From: Cladorhizidae sp. MBARI D1340-BT2
Taxonomy: Eukaryota > Porifera > Demospongiae > Poecilosclerida > Cladorhizidae
DNA length: 64,000 bases
Assembly (NCBI GenBank): GCA_028752905.1
Contig: JAQNBH010000004.1
Location: 33,549,189 to 33,613,188, forward strand
Reading direction: 5' to 3'
Part shown: in pieces, positions 46,801-56,469 of the stretch
How positions within the stretch are numbered: position 1 is the first letter of the stretch
How the letters are laid out: each line of letters begins with the position of its first letter
The notes under the pieces: generated by a model
What the model was told of the DNA's origin: nothing
The model's database searches: none
Seen by the model: only the letters and a program-made list of their open reading frames with translations
Position numbers and translations under genes: made by a program

Positions 46801-46971
46801 GTCCTTCAGTGTACTTCTATTCATGTCTCACCTCGATTGTCTCAATTATATGATACTGTGAAGTAAAAAAAAAAAAAAAAAAAAAAGGGTGTGGTTTTCG
46901 TGAAGGAGGCGTGTTCGGTCCAAACCTATACGGCAATTGCCGTATAGGCCGTTGCGGCTCCTACGGCCATG
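43876..46971 (-). mobile_element. hAT-type DNA transposon, 3.1 kb
   Basis: Ends CAGGCCCGTAGGAAGC (43876) and, in reverse, CATGGCCGTAGGAGCC (46971), matching at 13 of 16 bases. A 5-bp direct repeat GTGAC flanks it (43871-43875 and 46972-46976). G-runs lie at about 44036-44048 and 44116-44134 and an A-run at about 46865-46886. It contains a minus-strand transposase remnant. Same terminal type and same 5-bp target duplication as the nested copy at 9719-11308. Confidence 0.85.
44500..46711 (-). pseudogene. hAT (ZMYM1-like) transposase pseudogene
   Basis: In order on the minus strand: N-terminal segment (PTNFSFPKRSFG, 46711 on) with zinc-finger region; FSNWKDRTRCFNKHESTKSH (46360-46300, TTF-type finger); KYFALMADEVPDASNKEQFV; CYDGAANMCGIRGG and HCYGHALNLAAGN (45760-45640); LCPTRWTVRASSL (45500-45460); and the dimerisation domain (LVTPATNAVSERSASGLRRV, KTYLRSTMSQ) ending, after a frameshift, with LNNLMVIHVHKERTDELN near 44520. 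At least six frame breaks. It would act in the nucleus as a cut-and-paste transposase. More complete than the copy at 9830-10990. Confidence 0.85.
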
Positions 46972-46979
46972 GTGACACA

Positions 46980-48175
46980 TGGTTCATTTTAGCACATGGT
47001 CTTAAAATAAAGTCTGAGTCAATGGTGCAGTAAGTGGTACGATTCGATAGATAAGAGTTGCATGTATTTCTTTAATGAAGAAGAATTTAACATCACCACA
47101 ATTCACTAGAAACATGAACGACAAGACAAAAGACTATTCGGCATATTCATCCCCAACTATGTCAACAGGTCACCCTCTCTGAATATACAACTATTCTGAT
47201 GTCACCAGATGACTGGGTTTTGCTTTTTTCTCCTGTTTTTCACTTTAATTTGCAAGCTCTTTTGGTTTCCCATGGCATAATAAAAAGAAAAGGTTATCAT
47301 TGTGTCCTTCAGTACACATACATATATGCATGTATACACACACATAGACAAATATTATAAAACAAACTAAGTTTACTTTTGGTTTTCTTGCCAACAACTT
47401 GAGAGGAAACAAGAATGTACCCATGTAGACCACAAACATTTAGAGGAGCCTTTACCATTTAAAATTTTAAGCCAAATACAGGTTATAAAACAGTGGTTTT
47501 AACTCTAATAGCACTTCCAGATCCTGTTAAGGTATTAAACTACAAGATTTAAAAAAGTCACAAGCATGAAATTTGTCTTCCTAGATTACTTTCTTTCACC
47601 CCCATAATTCAAGTACAAAAAGCCCATTCCTGATATAATAATATTACTATCATAAGACTCCAGTTGCTATACATTACTTTTGATTGAACAAAAAATGAAA
47701 ATGGGTGCACTCAACATGCTCATGAAGAGTGAGCATGAGCTGATTCAGTGGCTGCTTCTTTTGCCATGCAAGTAATAGTTGACTTACGGAGAAGTCTACT
47801 CTCATGTAAAATCACGTGCAGATAAGTTTGTTGGTGCAGTCAAGCCAGCTCACATGCTATGCAGATGATAACTGAGCAGTCCATTGGTTTACCGATGAGA
47901 GAATTTTCTTCTTCAAACAAAAATTGAAGTGAAAGTAAACATTGCTTCTGTGATGTGTGCTGTGTACTTTAGACATCTGCTGTGTTTGGTTAGTTCTGTA
48001 GTTATCTTATACAACTATTACCAAGCCCTTGAAAGGTTGCAGCTAATTCCCTACCAACGGCAAAATTCTAATAACAAAAGAATAGCAATAACAAGAAATA
48101 GTTATGGCAAGTACTGACTTGCATGCTGTAGTGTGCAGCAAGAAGAAGCACGTTAGAAAAAGTGTTTAAAAGGTG
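46980..48175. repeat. Duplicated non-coding block (copy of 26640-27560)
   Basis: Aligned in order with 26520-27560, with one extra (CA)-rich piece at 47310-47345. No gene shared. Confidence 0.75.
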
Positions 48176-49155
48176 TTCCACCAATGCTGTGGTTCTTGTT
48201 GTTCTCTGCTGTTTGGTCTACTCCCCTGCAATGTTGAAGGAGGTTGTAAACAATATATAAATAACAGTATCAAGCAAACAAGCAATAAATAGAACAAGAA
48301 TAATGCTGTTAGATGAGACCCTTTACCATTTATATAACCTAGAAGGAACACTGATTTTACACAACGACAACTTTACCAGTTTTATAGGTGTCTTCACCTC
48401 AATGGAGAACACTAGGTTTGTAAGATTTGTCTTCCAATCACCTTTCTGTTTCTTTGCCAATATTTCAATCTAAATATAATACTTTGCTCTTCATCAGGGC
48501 AAATTAAAAATGCTTTTGATGACATCAGCTGAAAATGACCTTACAAGTAACATAACTGTGCTTCTAGAACAGTTAAACTCTCACAATAAATGATTATATA
48601 TACATGACCTAGCCTTGTGTCTCATTTTCTAATCTGCACCTTATTGTCATTAACATTAAGTTATGCTTTGCATCCAGACTCCAAGAAGTCCTCTTTTGCT
48701 TTTCATATTGGTGGTTTGTATTCTGATGGTTGTTGATGATGCGGTCTGCACTGCATTTTGGGCTTCTACAAACTCCAAATATAAGGTTTGCTGTTATTTG
48801 GTATTCTTGTTTACATTAGAGGTCAGCTGCTCCTTACTGAAGACATTGACAAACAACTTGACAAGCGCATGTTGATATAATGAGTATATGTGGAATTGTT
48901 TACACACATGATTTTCCGTGAAATGGTTTTTATTTTTATTGTAGCCTTTCACTCCATTTTATATGTTGCAAATTATAGCACACTGTATACAAGCAATTTT
49001 TTTAGCCAGAATTATAAAATGTTACAAGATCCCTAATGTACTACAGTAAAATGTTGAGGCATATGATATATATATGCCAAAGCAAAGAATGGTTTGGATA
49101 AAAAAGACATACTGTTACTAGTGCCTGAAATACATTTATCAAGTGCAGAGGTATA
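48176..49155. other. Spacer; possible signal-peptide exon
   Basis: The only open region of note is 48663-48875 (70 residues), with a hydrophobic signal-like start (SPLLLFILVVCILMVVDDAV). No downstream exon was found, so it is probably chance. Confidence 0.3.
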
Positions 49156-49696
49156 TATCAGGTGTAGAGGTAAAATATAGCAAGAATTTTGTCCTTGAAG
49201 CCACAAGCCCACATGTTAAATTTCCAATTTGGAATTATCCATCCCATTATTTTGCAGGGCATTCGATTATTTAACCTTACACCAGCTTGGAATCTGTATT
49301 AAGTTCTTAGCTTTTCCCCATATAACAATCATGGCCAGAGACATAGCATCATCATTAGCATTCTCCTTGCCTGGCAAGTAAAAGGTTGAAGGGTTGCAAT
49401 GTGAGGCTCCATCAGGCCAAACCAACATTAGAGATCTTTAGCATGTCCATCCAATCAAAGAGCATGTCTTGAAATGGCATGGTGGTGAAGGGCTAACCTA
49501 AAGGGAAACTTGAAAAACCAATTTGGGTTTGGTAGCTTGAAGGCATTTTGTTTGCCTGAGTATCCATTCCAAGCTGGCTATGACTGCTGGTTGTACCCCT
49601 AGGCAACATTACCAAGTTTTGTGGTTATTTGATGTAGTGTACATAGATTTTTTAAAGCTAAAAACATGTTTACAGCATACTTCTGCTAGTGTCATG

Positions 49697-49733
49697 TGTT
49701 TACACTCGCCCACACATAGTCATGTGCACTAGC
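49697..49733 (+). promoter_or_regulatory. Conserved upstream block of the fibrinogen-related genes
   Basis: CACTCGCCCACACAT followed by GTGCACTAGC is kept at the same relative place in copy A (3329-3370) and copy B (28521-28565), inside less conserved flanks, about 220 bp before the start codon of copy C. GTGCAC is palindromic. Candidate promoter element; inference from conservation only. Confidence 0.4.
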
Positions 49734-49954
49734 AATTTGTGTTGATGTTTGTTGTATAACTTTCAGTACAAACATTATCTCAACTTGCTTTTATCTTGCT
49801 CAGCATTACAATAGGATTTACGTACACATTTAAAATGTCAAGACTTATGACATCATTCAAGAAGAGTGATATATAATGAAGACAGACACTAATATTAGAA
49901 TTTATCAAACTCGCAGAAATATAAAATACAACCAAGGATTGTGTCCCTGCAGGT

Positions 49955-51580
49955 ATGAGTGAAGACATGGTCACTGTTACTTCAGCCACTTGTGGTGCAG
50001 CATACTTCACTAACAAGAAGAAAACTACGAAACTTTGTGTTCCAGAGGAGGTCCAACATGATTCTGCTATTCCTCTGTATGCTGTATTTGAAAGGAACAA
50101 ATCATCCATTGCCAAACGAGAAAAAAAACTTGAAAATGCTTCCAATTCCAATGACTTGAAGGTGCAGGAACCTGATCCTGCTATTCCCACTGTGGTTGAA
50201 AAGAACAAATCATTCATTGCCAAACGAGAAAAAGAACTTGAAAATGCTTACAATTCCAATGACTTGAAGGTCCAGGAACCTGATCCTGCTATTGCCACTG
50301 TGAACAAATCATTCATTGCCAAACGAGAAAAAGAGCTTGAAAATGCTTACAATTTGAAGGTCCAGGAACCTGATCCTGCTATTCCTCTGTATGCTGTGCT
50401 TGAAAAGATAACGACATTCATTACCACTCCAGAAACAAAACTCGAATACACTCATGATTATATTGACGTGGCAAAAAATGAAATCACAATGCACGAGTAT
50501 GAAGAACACGATCCTTCATCCACCAGCAACTTGTCTGCAGAAGTTTCGCAGCAAGGTAAGGAGAGGAGTAAGTCTGAAGGCACTGCAAGCACAAGGAGAT
50601 TAGTAGGCTGGGCTTTGCTGGTGGTAGTGGCTGCTGTGGTAGTGGCTGCAGTAATTGCATGCCTGGTGTTGATATTTGTAGAAATCAAGTCAGATATGAA
50701 ATCACTGCAGAGCCTAAGCATGGCTATTGAAAGTATACAGTCTCAGTTTGACAATATATCTCGGAATATGCTACTTCTACCCCAAAAAATCAAGAATCTA
50801 GAGAATGATACTCAAGAGTTGCTCGCCAGTTTGCCAAATCAGAGACAATATACATGTCCTGCTGCTTCCTGTGCTGAGATTCTCCCATCCTCTCCCTCAG
50901 GCTACTACTGGATCAGGTCCTCCAATGGCTCTGCTGTCCGTGTGTACTGTGACATGACAAGGTCATGTGGTAATATCACTGGAGGGTGGATGAGAGTAGC
51001 TAAACTGGACATGAGAGACAACACTAGCCAGTGTCCTAGAAATCTCAAGCCATCAACCACAGCCAACACAAGCACTTGCACACCAGAGATTTCCACAGCA
51101 GCCTGCACTTCAATTTACTATCCTACAAACACTCTTTATTCTCAAGTTTGTGGGATGATAAAAGCATATCAATTTGGAACTCTTGATGCATTTGATGGCA
51201 AACACAGAAATATGCTAAATCCTCCCGCTAACATTAGTGATAACTATGTAGATGGTATGAGTGTGACTCATGGGAAGAACTGCAGACAGCACATCTGGAC
51301 ATTTGCTGCTGGTGGGTGTCCATGCAACAAATATAAACCATTATTTGTAGCTAATGATTTCTTTTGTGATGGAGTTTTAAATATGCAATGCAGCAATGGG
51401 TCATGCAATGGAAGAGTTCTGTGGGATGGAGACGGTTGCACGACACAAAACACTCCTCCATGGTTCTACAAGCAGCTGCCACAGCCCACCACTGATGATA
51501 TAGAGATGAGGGTGTGTCGTGATCAGGAGAGAAGTGATGAAGACATTGCTATTGAGGCAATAGAGTTTTATATTCAATAA
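49955..51580 (+). CDS. Type II membrane protein with fibrinogen-related ectodomain (541 aa)
   Basis: Single open frame. Residues 1-215 are cytoplasmic, with tandem repeats of 33-36 residues at 48-151 (core NKSFIAKREKELENAYN and LKVQEPDPAI). A membrane helix lies at 216-243, preceded by basic residues. A coiled-coil stalk (245-295) is followed by the start of a fibrinogen-like domain (306-360: SPSGYYWIRSSNGSAVRVYC, GGWMRV). The second half is divergent (397-541: YSQVCGMIKAYQFG, YVDGMSVTHG, QHIWTFAAGGCPC, LWDGDGC, PPWFYKQLPQPTTDDIEMRV, EDIAIEAIEFYIQ). I recall this C-terminal pattern from many uncharacterised sponge, cnidarian and lancelet proteins. Eight or more Cys pairs are possible. A cell-surface lectin-like or recognition receptor is likely (inference). 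ATG 49955 is chosen because the repeats follow directly; a TCCCTGCAG just before it could also be a splice acceptor. Confidence 0.88.
   Translation: MSEDMVTVTSATCGAAYFTNKKKTTKLCVPEEVQHDSAIPLYAVFERNKSSIAKREKKLENASNSNDLKVQEPDPAIPTVVEKNKSFIAKREKELENAYNSNDLKVQEPDPAIATVNKSFIAKREKELENAYNLKVQEPDPAIPLYAVLEKITTFITTPETKLEYTHDYIDVAKNEITMHEYEEHDPSSTSNLSAEVSQQGKERSKSEGTASTRRLVGWALLVVVAAVVVAAVIACLVLIFVEIKSDMKSLQSLSMAIESIQSQFDNISRNMLLLPQKIKNLENDTQELLASLPNQRQYTCPAASCAEILPSSPSGYYWIRSSNGSAVRVYCDMTRSCGNITGGWMRVAKLDMRDNTSQCPRNLKPSTTANTSTCTPEISTAACTSIYYPTNTLYSQVCGMIKAYQFGTLDAFDGKHRNMLNPPANISDNYVDGMSVTHGKNCRQHIWTFAAGGCPCNKYKPLFVANDFFCDGVLNMQCSNGSCNGRVLWDGDGCTTQNTPPWFYKQLPQPTTDDIEMRVCRDQERSDEDIAIEAIEFYIQ
50096..50407 (+). 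repeat. In-frame tandem repeat in the cytoplasmic tail
   Basis: Three units of 108, 99 and 105 bp (residues 48-83, 84-116, 117-151), then a degenerate partial unit to residue 168. Units differ by small in-frame deletions, so length may vary between alleles. Confidence 0.9.
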
Positions 51581-51581
51581 A
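51576..51581 (+). terminator. Polyadenylation signal overlapping the stop codon
   Basis: AATAAA at 51576-51581 contains the TAA stop (51578-51580). A second AATAAA lies at about 51769. If the first is used the 3' UTR would be about 15-30 bases. Confidence 0.5.
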
Positions 51582-52050
51582 TTTGAACTTTTAATGTGTT
51601 AACAAATTAGTACCAACTAAGTAAATATTGAAATCAGCTGTGATATAGCCTAACATTTCAGATGCTTCTTGTTCCCACAAATATTGTGTTATATCTCGTA
51701 TTACAAAATTTAATACATCCCATACTTGGTAAATATCTTCATTATTTTTCCTTCCGGGTGTGAGCTAAATAAATTTGTTATATTGTTGTTGTTGTTTATT
51801 TATTTTATAATTAAACTATTATTATTTGCTCGTGGAAAGAGGGGCGTGTATGTGGGATGGACTCAGCTATTATGGTTTCTCAGCTGACTCTGAGATTGTG
51901 TGTGCTTCAGAACATTTAGTAGCTAAGGGCACTCTCCCAGCAATAGTTTCCTCAAGTAAGTTGTGTATAAATAATTGCCATGAACTGATGCAATGGGGAA
52001 TCGACAGGACATGTTTTTGCTATACTATAGCTTCTCTTTAAAATATTCAT

Positions 52051-52690
52051 GTTAAAAAAGCAACCATAATATAGTTGCCTATTTCTTAATAGCTGGCAAG
52101 AATAGATGGTGAAGTTGCATAACCAAGCCCTATGATGTCACCAGCTGACTCGTTTTGCTGTTTTTCACTTCTATATAATATGGTATTTTGTAAGCACTTT
52201 TGGTTTCTCATAATAATTTTGCAAATAACTGGAATTTCTCCCTATAATATGAGGTGCTAATTCTTCAGACCCTCTAACCAAGGAAAACTCTTTAGACAGA
52301 CAAACTAAGGATGGATTATAAAACTCTCATGACAAAAGTAAGACGTAATATGAAATCTCTTCCTATGCGACCTTGTTTTCTCACTTTCTTTTATAGCTGA
52401 TAAAATCAAAGAATATATATTTACAGCAAATGAGATACATAGTGATGATGTGGTAAATGACGATTTAATAACTCCGAGACTATACCTTGATATATAATTT
52501 AAAGAAGTTAGTCTGACATTTGATAATAATAAAATTGTAATTAAATCCCTGGATTTAGCGGTGCAAGCCAGATCCTCAAACACTCCATATAGCCTTAGAG
52601 CATTTTGGTACCGTAAAAGTACTGAATGGTAAGCAAGTTATCATGGTGTCCTTCGGTAAACATACATATATGCCACAGACAAAAATTCTA
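52051..52690. other. Non-coding stretch
   Basis: AT-rich, no supported gene. The minus-strand open stretch 52583-52305 has no domain. Confidence 0.45.
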
Positions 52691-52879
52691 AAACAAACTG
52701 TATTGGATTAAAAATGTGGAAGACTTTTTTTGATTATAGCCTTTTGGTTTTCTAGCCAGCAACTTGAAAGGAAACAAGAATGTACACATGTAGACCACAA
52801 ACATTTAGAGGAGCTTTTACGGTTTAAATTTTTACACCAAATACAGAATATAAAACAGTGGTTTTAACTTGAATAGCAC

Positions 52880-54105
52880 TTGTGTTGCTTTATTTTCCTT
52901 CCGAGTTCTTTTAGGAAAGCCAATGACTTAGGGTCAATGGCACCTAGGGTCTCTACCGCAACTGGCACAAAAATTATTCCTAGTAAAACTTGTCCTCCTT
53001 TTTCTCTTCAGTCATGGCAGCTACCGCATCTGAGCTCCTGGTATATAGCTTGAGCACAATAGAATTGTGCCAGAGTGTTGGGGGAGGTCACATCCCAGAT
53101 CAAGAGCTTGCCACATTTCCATGGCACCATGGTGATTCCATCACGCTTGCCGTCCATATGACTGACTCCAGACGGTTCCAGTCCCTGTGCAGATGACATA
53201 GCCCTATGAATAATGTTATTCATTGAGGAATGTCGGTAGTAACGACCCTCACTCTTCTTGCAGCTCAAACTGTGCAGACCAAAATGGTCCACCTCTGCAT
53301 CACAGTGCTGGCATAAGTGGGGATGGCAAAGAGGGGACCCCAAATGAAGGCCAACAGCAATCTGATGGTTACGTCGTCCATCTTCAAACCCAAGTTGGAG
53401 ATTGGGGGTGCATGAAGCCATGCTCCAGATTCCCTAGCAGAGACAGCCAAAAGCCTAGCTCTTGTCAGGCTATATGAGGAGTTGCTTAGCAAGGACTCCA
53501 CATCTTTGGAAACTTGATAGGCATCCCACGACTTCTGGAGGCATGCTGCTGAACCAGAAGTTGAAGGAAAATCATGATCTTTTGACCACAGCAACAAAGC
53601 TTGTTCACGATTTTGGAGTGGGAGAGACTGCAGGTGTATAGGGAGGATGCGTTGGACCAGGTCGCAACAGGCAGCAGCTGAGGCCATGAAGGCTATCTGC
53701 ACAGCACGCCTAATACCAAGACCACCTACTCTGATTGGCAAACTGGCTTGAGACCAAGCTGGGTCATCATCACAACATTGAATATTGATGATGCTGCTCA
53801 CAATTGTCTTGAGGGCATCGTAATAGGTAGCTAAGACAGGAGACAGGAAGCAAAGGGAGGTCCTGAGGGACTGCAGCTTTGGGATGGAAAATGAGCTACG
53901 CAGTAAAATCAAAGCCTCATGGGCCGAGAGGCCGGAGATGTAGCTTAGTCTTTCCCCCATCACCTCAAGGGATTTCACCTTCTCCAAAAGGGAAGCAGAG
54001 ATCGACTCCACGCTACCAAGCGGTGCACCAAGAAGACATGTAATTGGCACACATGCACCTGGAAGTGAGCTTAATATAGTCCCTCTTGTGACCGGGTCAT
54101 GACAG
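52880..54105 (-). pseudogene. Non-LTR retrotransposon: RT thumb and restriction-like endonuclease
   Basis: 5'-truncated copy. Minus strand 54050-53265 encodes the region after the RT palm (ITCLLGAPLG, LRSSFSIPKLQSLRTS, AWSQASLPIRVGGLGIR). After a frameshift near 53365 comes a CCHC finger (CQHCDAEVDHFGLHSLSC) and endonuclease core (RYYRHSSMNNIIHRAM, LEPSG, DGKRDGITMVPW, LLIWDVTSPNT), then VPVAVETLGAIDPKSLAFLK near 52900-52970. The order RT, CCHC, PD-(D/E)XK fits the R2-type group of non-LTR elements. Insertion-site specificity is not visible. Same family as 39811-40310. Confidence 0.8.
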
Positions 54106-54109
54106 ATGA

Positions 54110-54370
54110 TCTCCGACTTTCCATTATTATTACTATTATTTTTATTAGTATTATTATTGTTTTTGTTTTTGTTGTTATTGTTATTGTTGTTGTTTTTGTT
54201 GTTATTGTTATTGTTTTTGTTTTTGTTGTTATTGTTGTTATTATTATTATTATTATTAATGTAATAATAGTGTTGTTTTATTTCTATCTTTAATATTTAT
54301 GTACGTTTTTATTTGTTTTCATTTAATTTTATTTTATTTATTTTATTTATTTAAGTTTTATTTTTTAATA
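54110..54370 (+). repeat. Microsatellite (TTA)n / (TTG)n
   Basis: TTATTATTATT with TTTTTG and TTATTG units directly next to the truncated 5' end of the retrotransposon at about 54105. Confidence 0.95.
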
Positions 54371-54844
54371 TCCGGTGCATGTACTAGGTGTGTGAACTGG
54401 CATCTTGTGGATAGCTAGCTACCAGTATATATCAGGTTCACGTGAGCCTTAGCATCTCATTATTCCGAATGAAGACTAGAGCATCTAGTCGAAACGTCGA
54501 GTAAATAAAAATTGATGTTGATTACCGAGAAGGTGATTTTAATAATACATTTTGTTACATGCATTAATTGTAAGTAATTACCTGATTTTGTTGAAGGTCT
54601 CTGCTGTTCACTATTGTGGCTGAAATATATTTGTGAGAAAACCAACTGATCAACATGCAACTTTTGCTCAGTTCAGTGCTGTTAATTATTGTCACAAGAA
54701 GAACCTTTTGAGAAAACTAACTGATCATTTCATGGAACAAAGCTGCTTGCTGATTCACAGCCAGACTTGATATTGAATGTGCTCCATCGCATTCATAAAA
54801 TTGCAAACCTTGACTGAGTTTCGGGTGTTTTGCTGAGAAGAGAA

Positions 54845-55095
54845 ATGGATTAGTGCTAAATGTAGAAAAAGGTTAGTGCTGAATCCAGAAAATTATTATA
54901 GAAAAGGGTTAGTGCTGAATCTAAAAAAGGGTTAGTGCTGAATCTAGAAAAGGGTTAGTTCTGAATCCACAAAATGATTAGTGCTGAATCTAGAAAAGGG
55001 TTAGTGCTGAATCTAGAAAAGGGTTAGTGCTGAATCTAGAAAGGGTTAGTGCTGAACATAGAAAAGGGTTAGTGCTGAATCTAGAGAAAGGTTAG
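54845..55095 (+). repeat. Minisatellite, about 23-bp unit, 10-11 copies
   Basis: Unit GGGTTAGTGCTGAATCTAGA plus AAA. Variants include AATCCAGAAAATTATTATAG and AATCCACAAAATG. The array contains GGGTTAG, close to the telomere-type hexamer TTAGGG, but the period is 23, not 6. Confidence 0.95.
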
Positions 55096-55719
55096 TTTTC
55101 CAGAGTTTGAAGTCTTCTGATAGTATAATTATTACGAATGCATACATTCTATGAAGTAATGTATAGGAAAAGTAGAAGATATATGTTGTGTTAAGAAATG
55201 TATTAGTCATTGCAATGTAGTTTAGAGTCTTCTGATAGTAAGATTCTGATGAATTGTTAGTGTATGTCCCAACAACCAAACCCTAGCAGACTGGAGGTAA
55301 ATGCCCTTCAGCCAAGCTGCCAACAGACTGAACCCTGAGCTGGGTAGATAGAGTGATTATTTGTAATTGACTGTTGGTTGACCTGTTAGCCAGCAGTAGG
55401 TAATTATTTCATGCTAGATCCTTCTGGGTGAACACATGTTAGTCCGAGGAGCATCTGGGTACATCCATTCTCTAGGGGCACAAAATAATCGGTTCATCAG
55501 AGGGTGTGCAGTAGGAGAACCCTTTGGGTCCCCTCCTATTTTTCAGCGAGTAGGTACCATTAGGCACTGTGTGCTAAAGTGTAAGAACTTCTCCCAAGCA
55601 GTGACATTGTTCATACTAACTACACCTCCAAAATTGTAGCCAACTTCATACCTGCTTGATCCCTCGAAGCCATAGGAATCCTCTTTAAAACCTTCACTGG
55701 AGGTGTTGGCCTTCGAGGA

Positions 55720-56327
55720 GACTTGAGTGAAGCATTGACCTGCTGGTGTAACCAGCGGCATGGCACAGCAACGGCAAGATCCTGTCAATGTGCATTAAGT
55801 GCTTATTTGGAAGAAGATTTTGACCTAGAGAGTTTGAAGGTACAACTTTTGATGATTCCTGATGTTATTAGGACAGCATTTTCAGGAACTACAACTAGTC
55901 TACTATTACAAAAGTAACCAGTATAAGAACCATTTCTGCTGCTATGAATGAAAGTGAAATCTACAAAGACATGCTTCAGGAAGTAGACAAACTATACCTG
56001 ACATATCCTGTCACTTCAGCCATGGCAGAATGCTCATTTTCTTCCCTCCATTGAATAAAAGAAGCACCATGACTGAATGTCGGTTGAATAACTTATTCTT
56101 GTTAAATGTACACCAAAAACAAATAGATTCTTTAGATTTAACTAGGACTTTTGTGTCTGTTATAATAAATGCAGAATGAACTACTTCAGAAGATTTGATT
56201 AAAATTATTGCATTTTAAACTCATATATACAATAGACTTATTAAATAGTGCTTAGAAATGGTGTAGCTGTAAAGTTCCACAATATTATTGGCCCCCTACC
56301 ATTAAAAGTCACCTTCCTACGCCCCTG
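55720..56327 (+). pseudogene. hAT transposase 3' end with terminal repeat
   Basis: Plus-strand remnant: EEDFDLESLKVQLLMIPDVI (about 55800-55870), then TISAAMNESEIYKDMLQEVD, then the dimerisation segment (YLTYPVTSAMAECSFSSL, MTECRLNNLFLLNVHQ) ending near 56180. The end CTTCCTACGCCCCTG at 56313-56327 is the hAT terminal repeat in right-end orientation. A left end and 5' coding part were not found. Confidence 0.8.
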
Positions 56328-56469
56328 CAAGTGACAGGTGGATGGCGGAACTAGTCCTTCATACATTGAGGTTTCAATAGTTTATAAGCGTCCTGAATTG
56401 TTGTACATGTATAAGTAGATACATTGTTCTTTTCAACCATATCAATCAGATGAATAGCAGAATCAGTCA

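Larger units (their letters stand above)
49160..52050 (+). repeat. Fibrinogen-related gene unit, intact copy C
   Basis: Reference copy of the four-fold duplicated unit. Upstream blocks match A and B (49200-49330, 49660-49800, upstream block 49697-49733); downstream 51590-52030 matches 4090-4540 and 63270-63700. Contains the only full reading frame. Confidence 0.8.

Noticed and set aside
52305..52583. 92-residue minus-strand open frame
   Set aside because: No recognised domain; the composition looks like AT-rich spacer.
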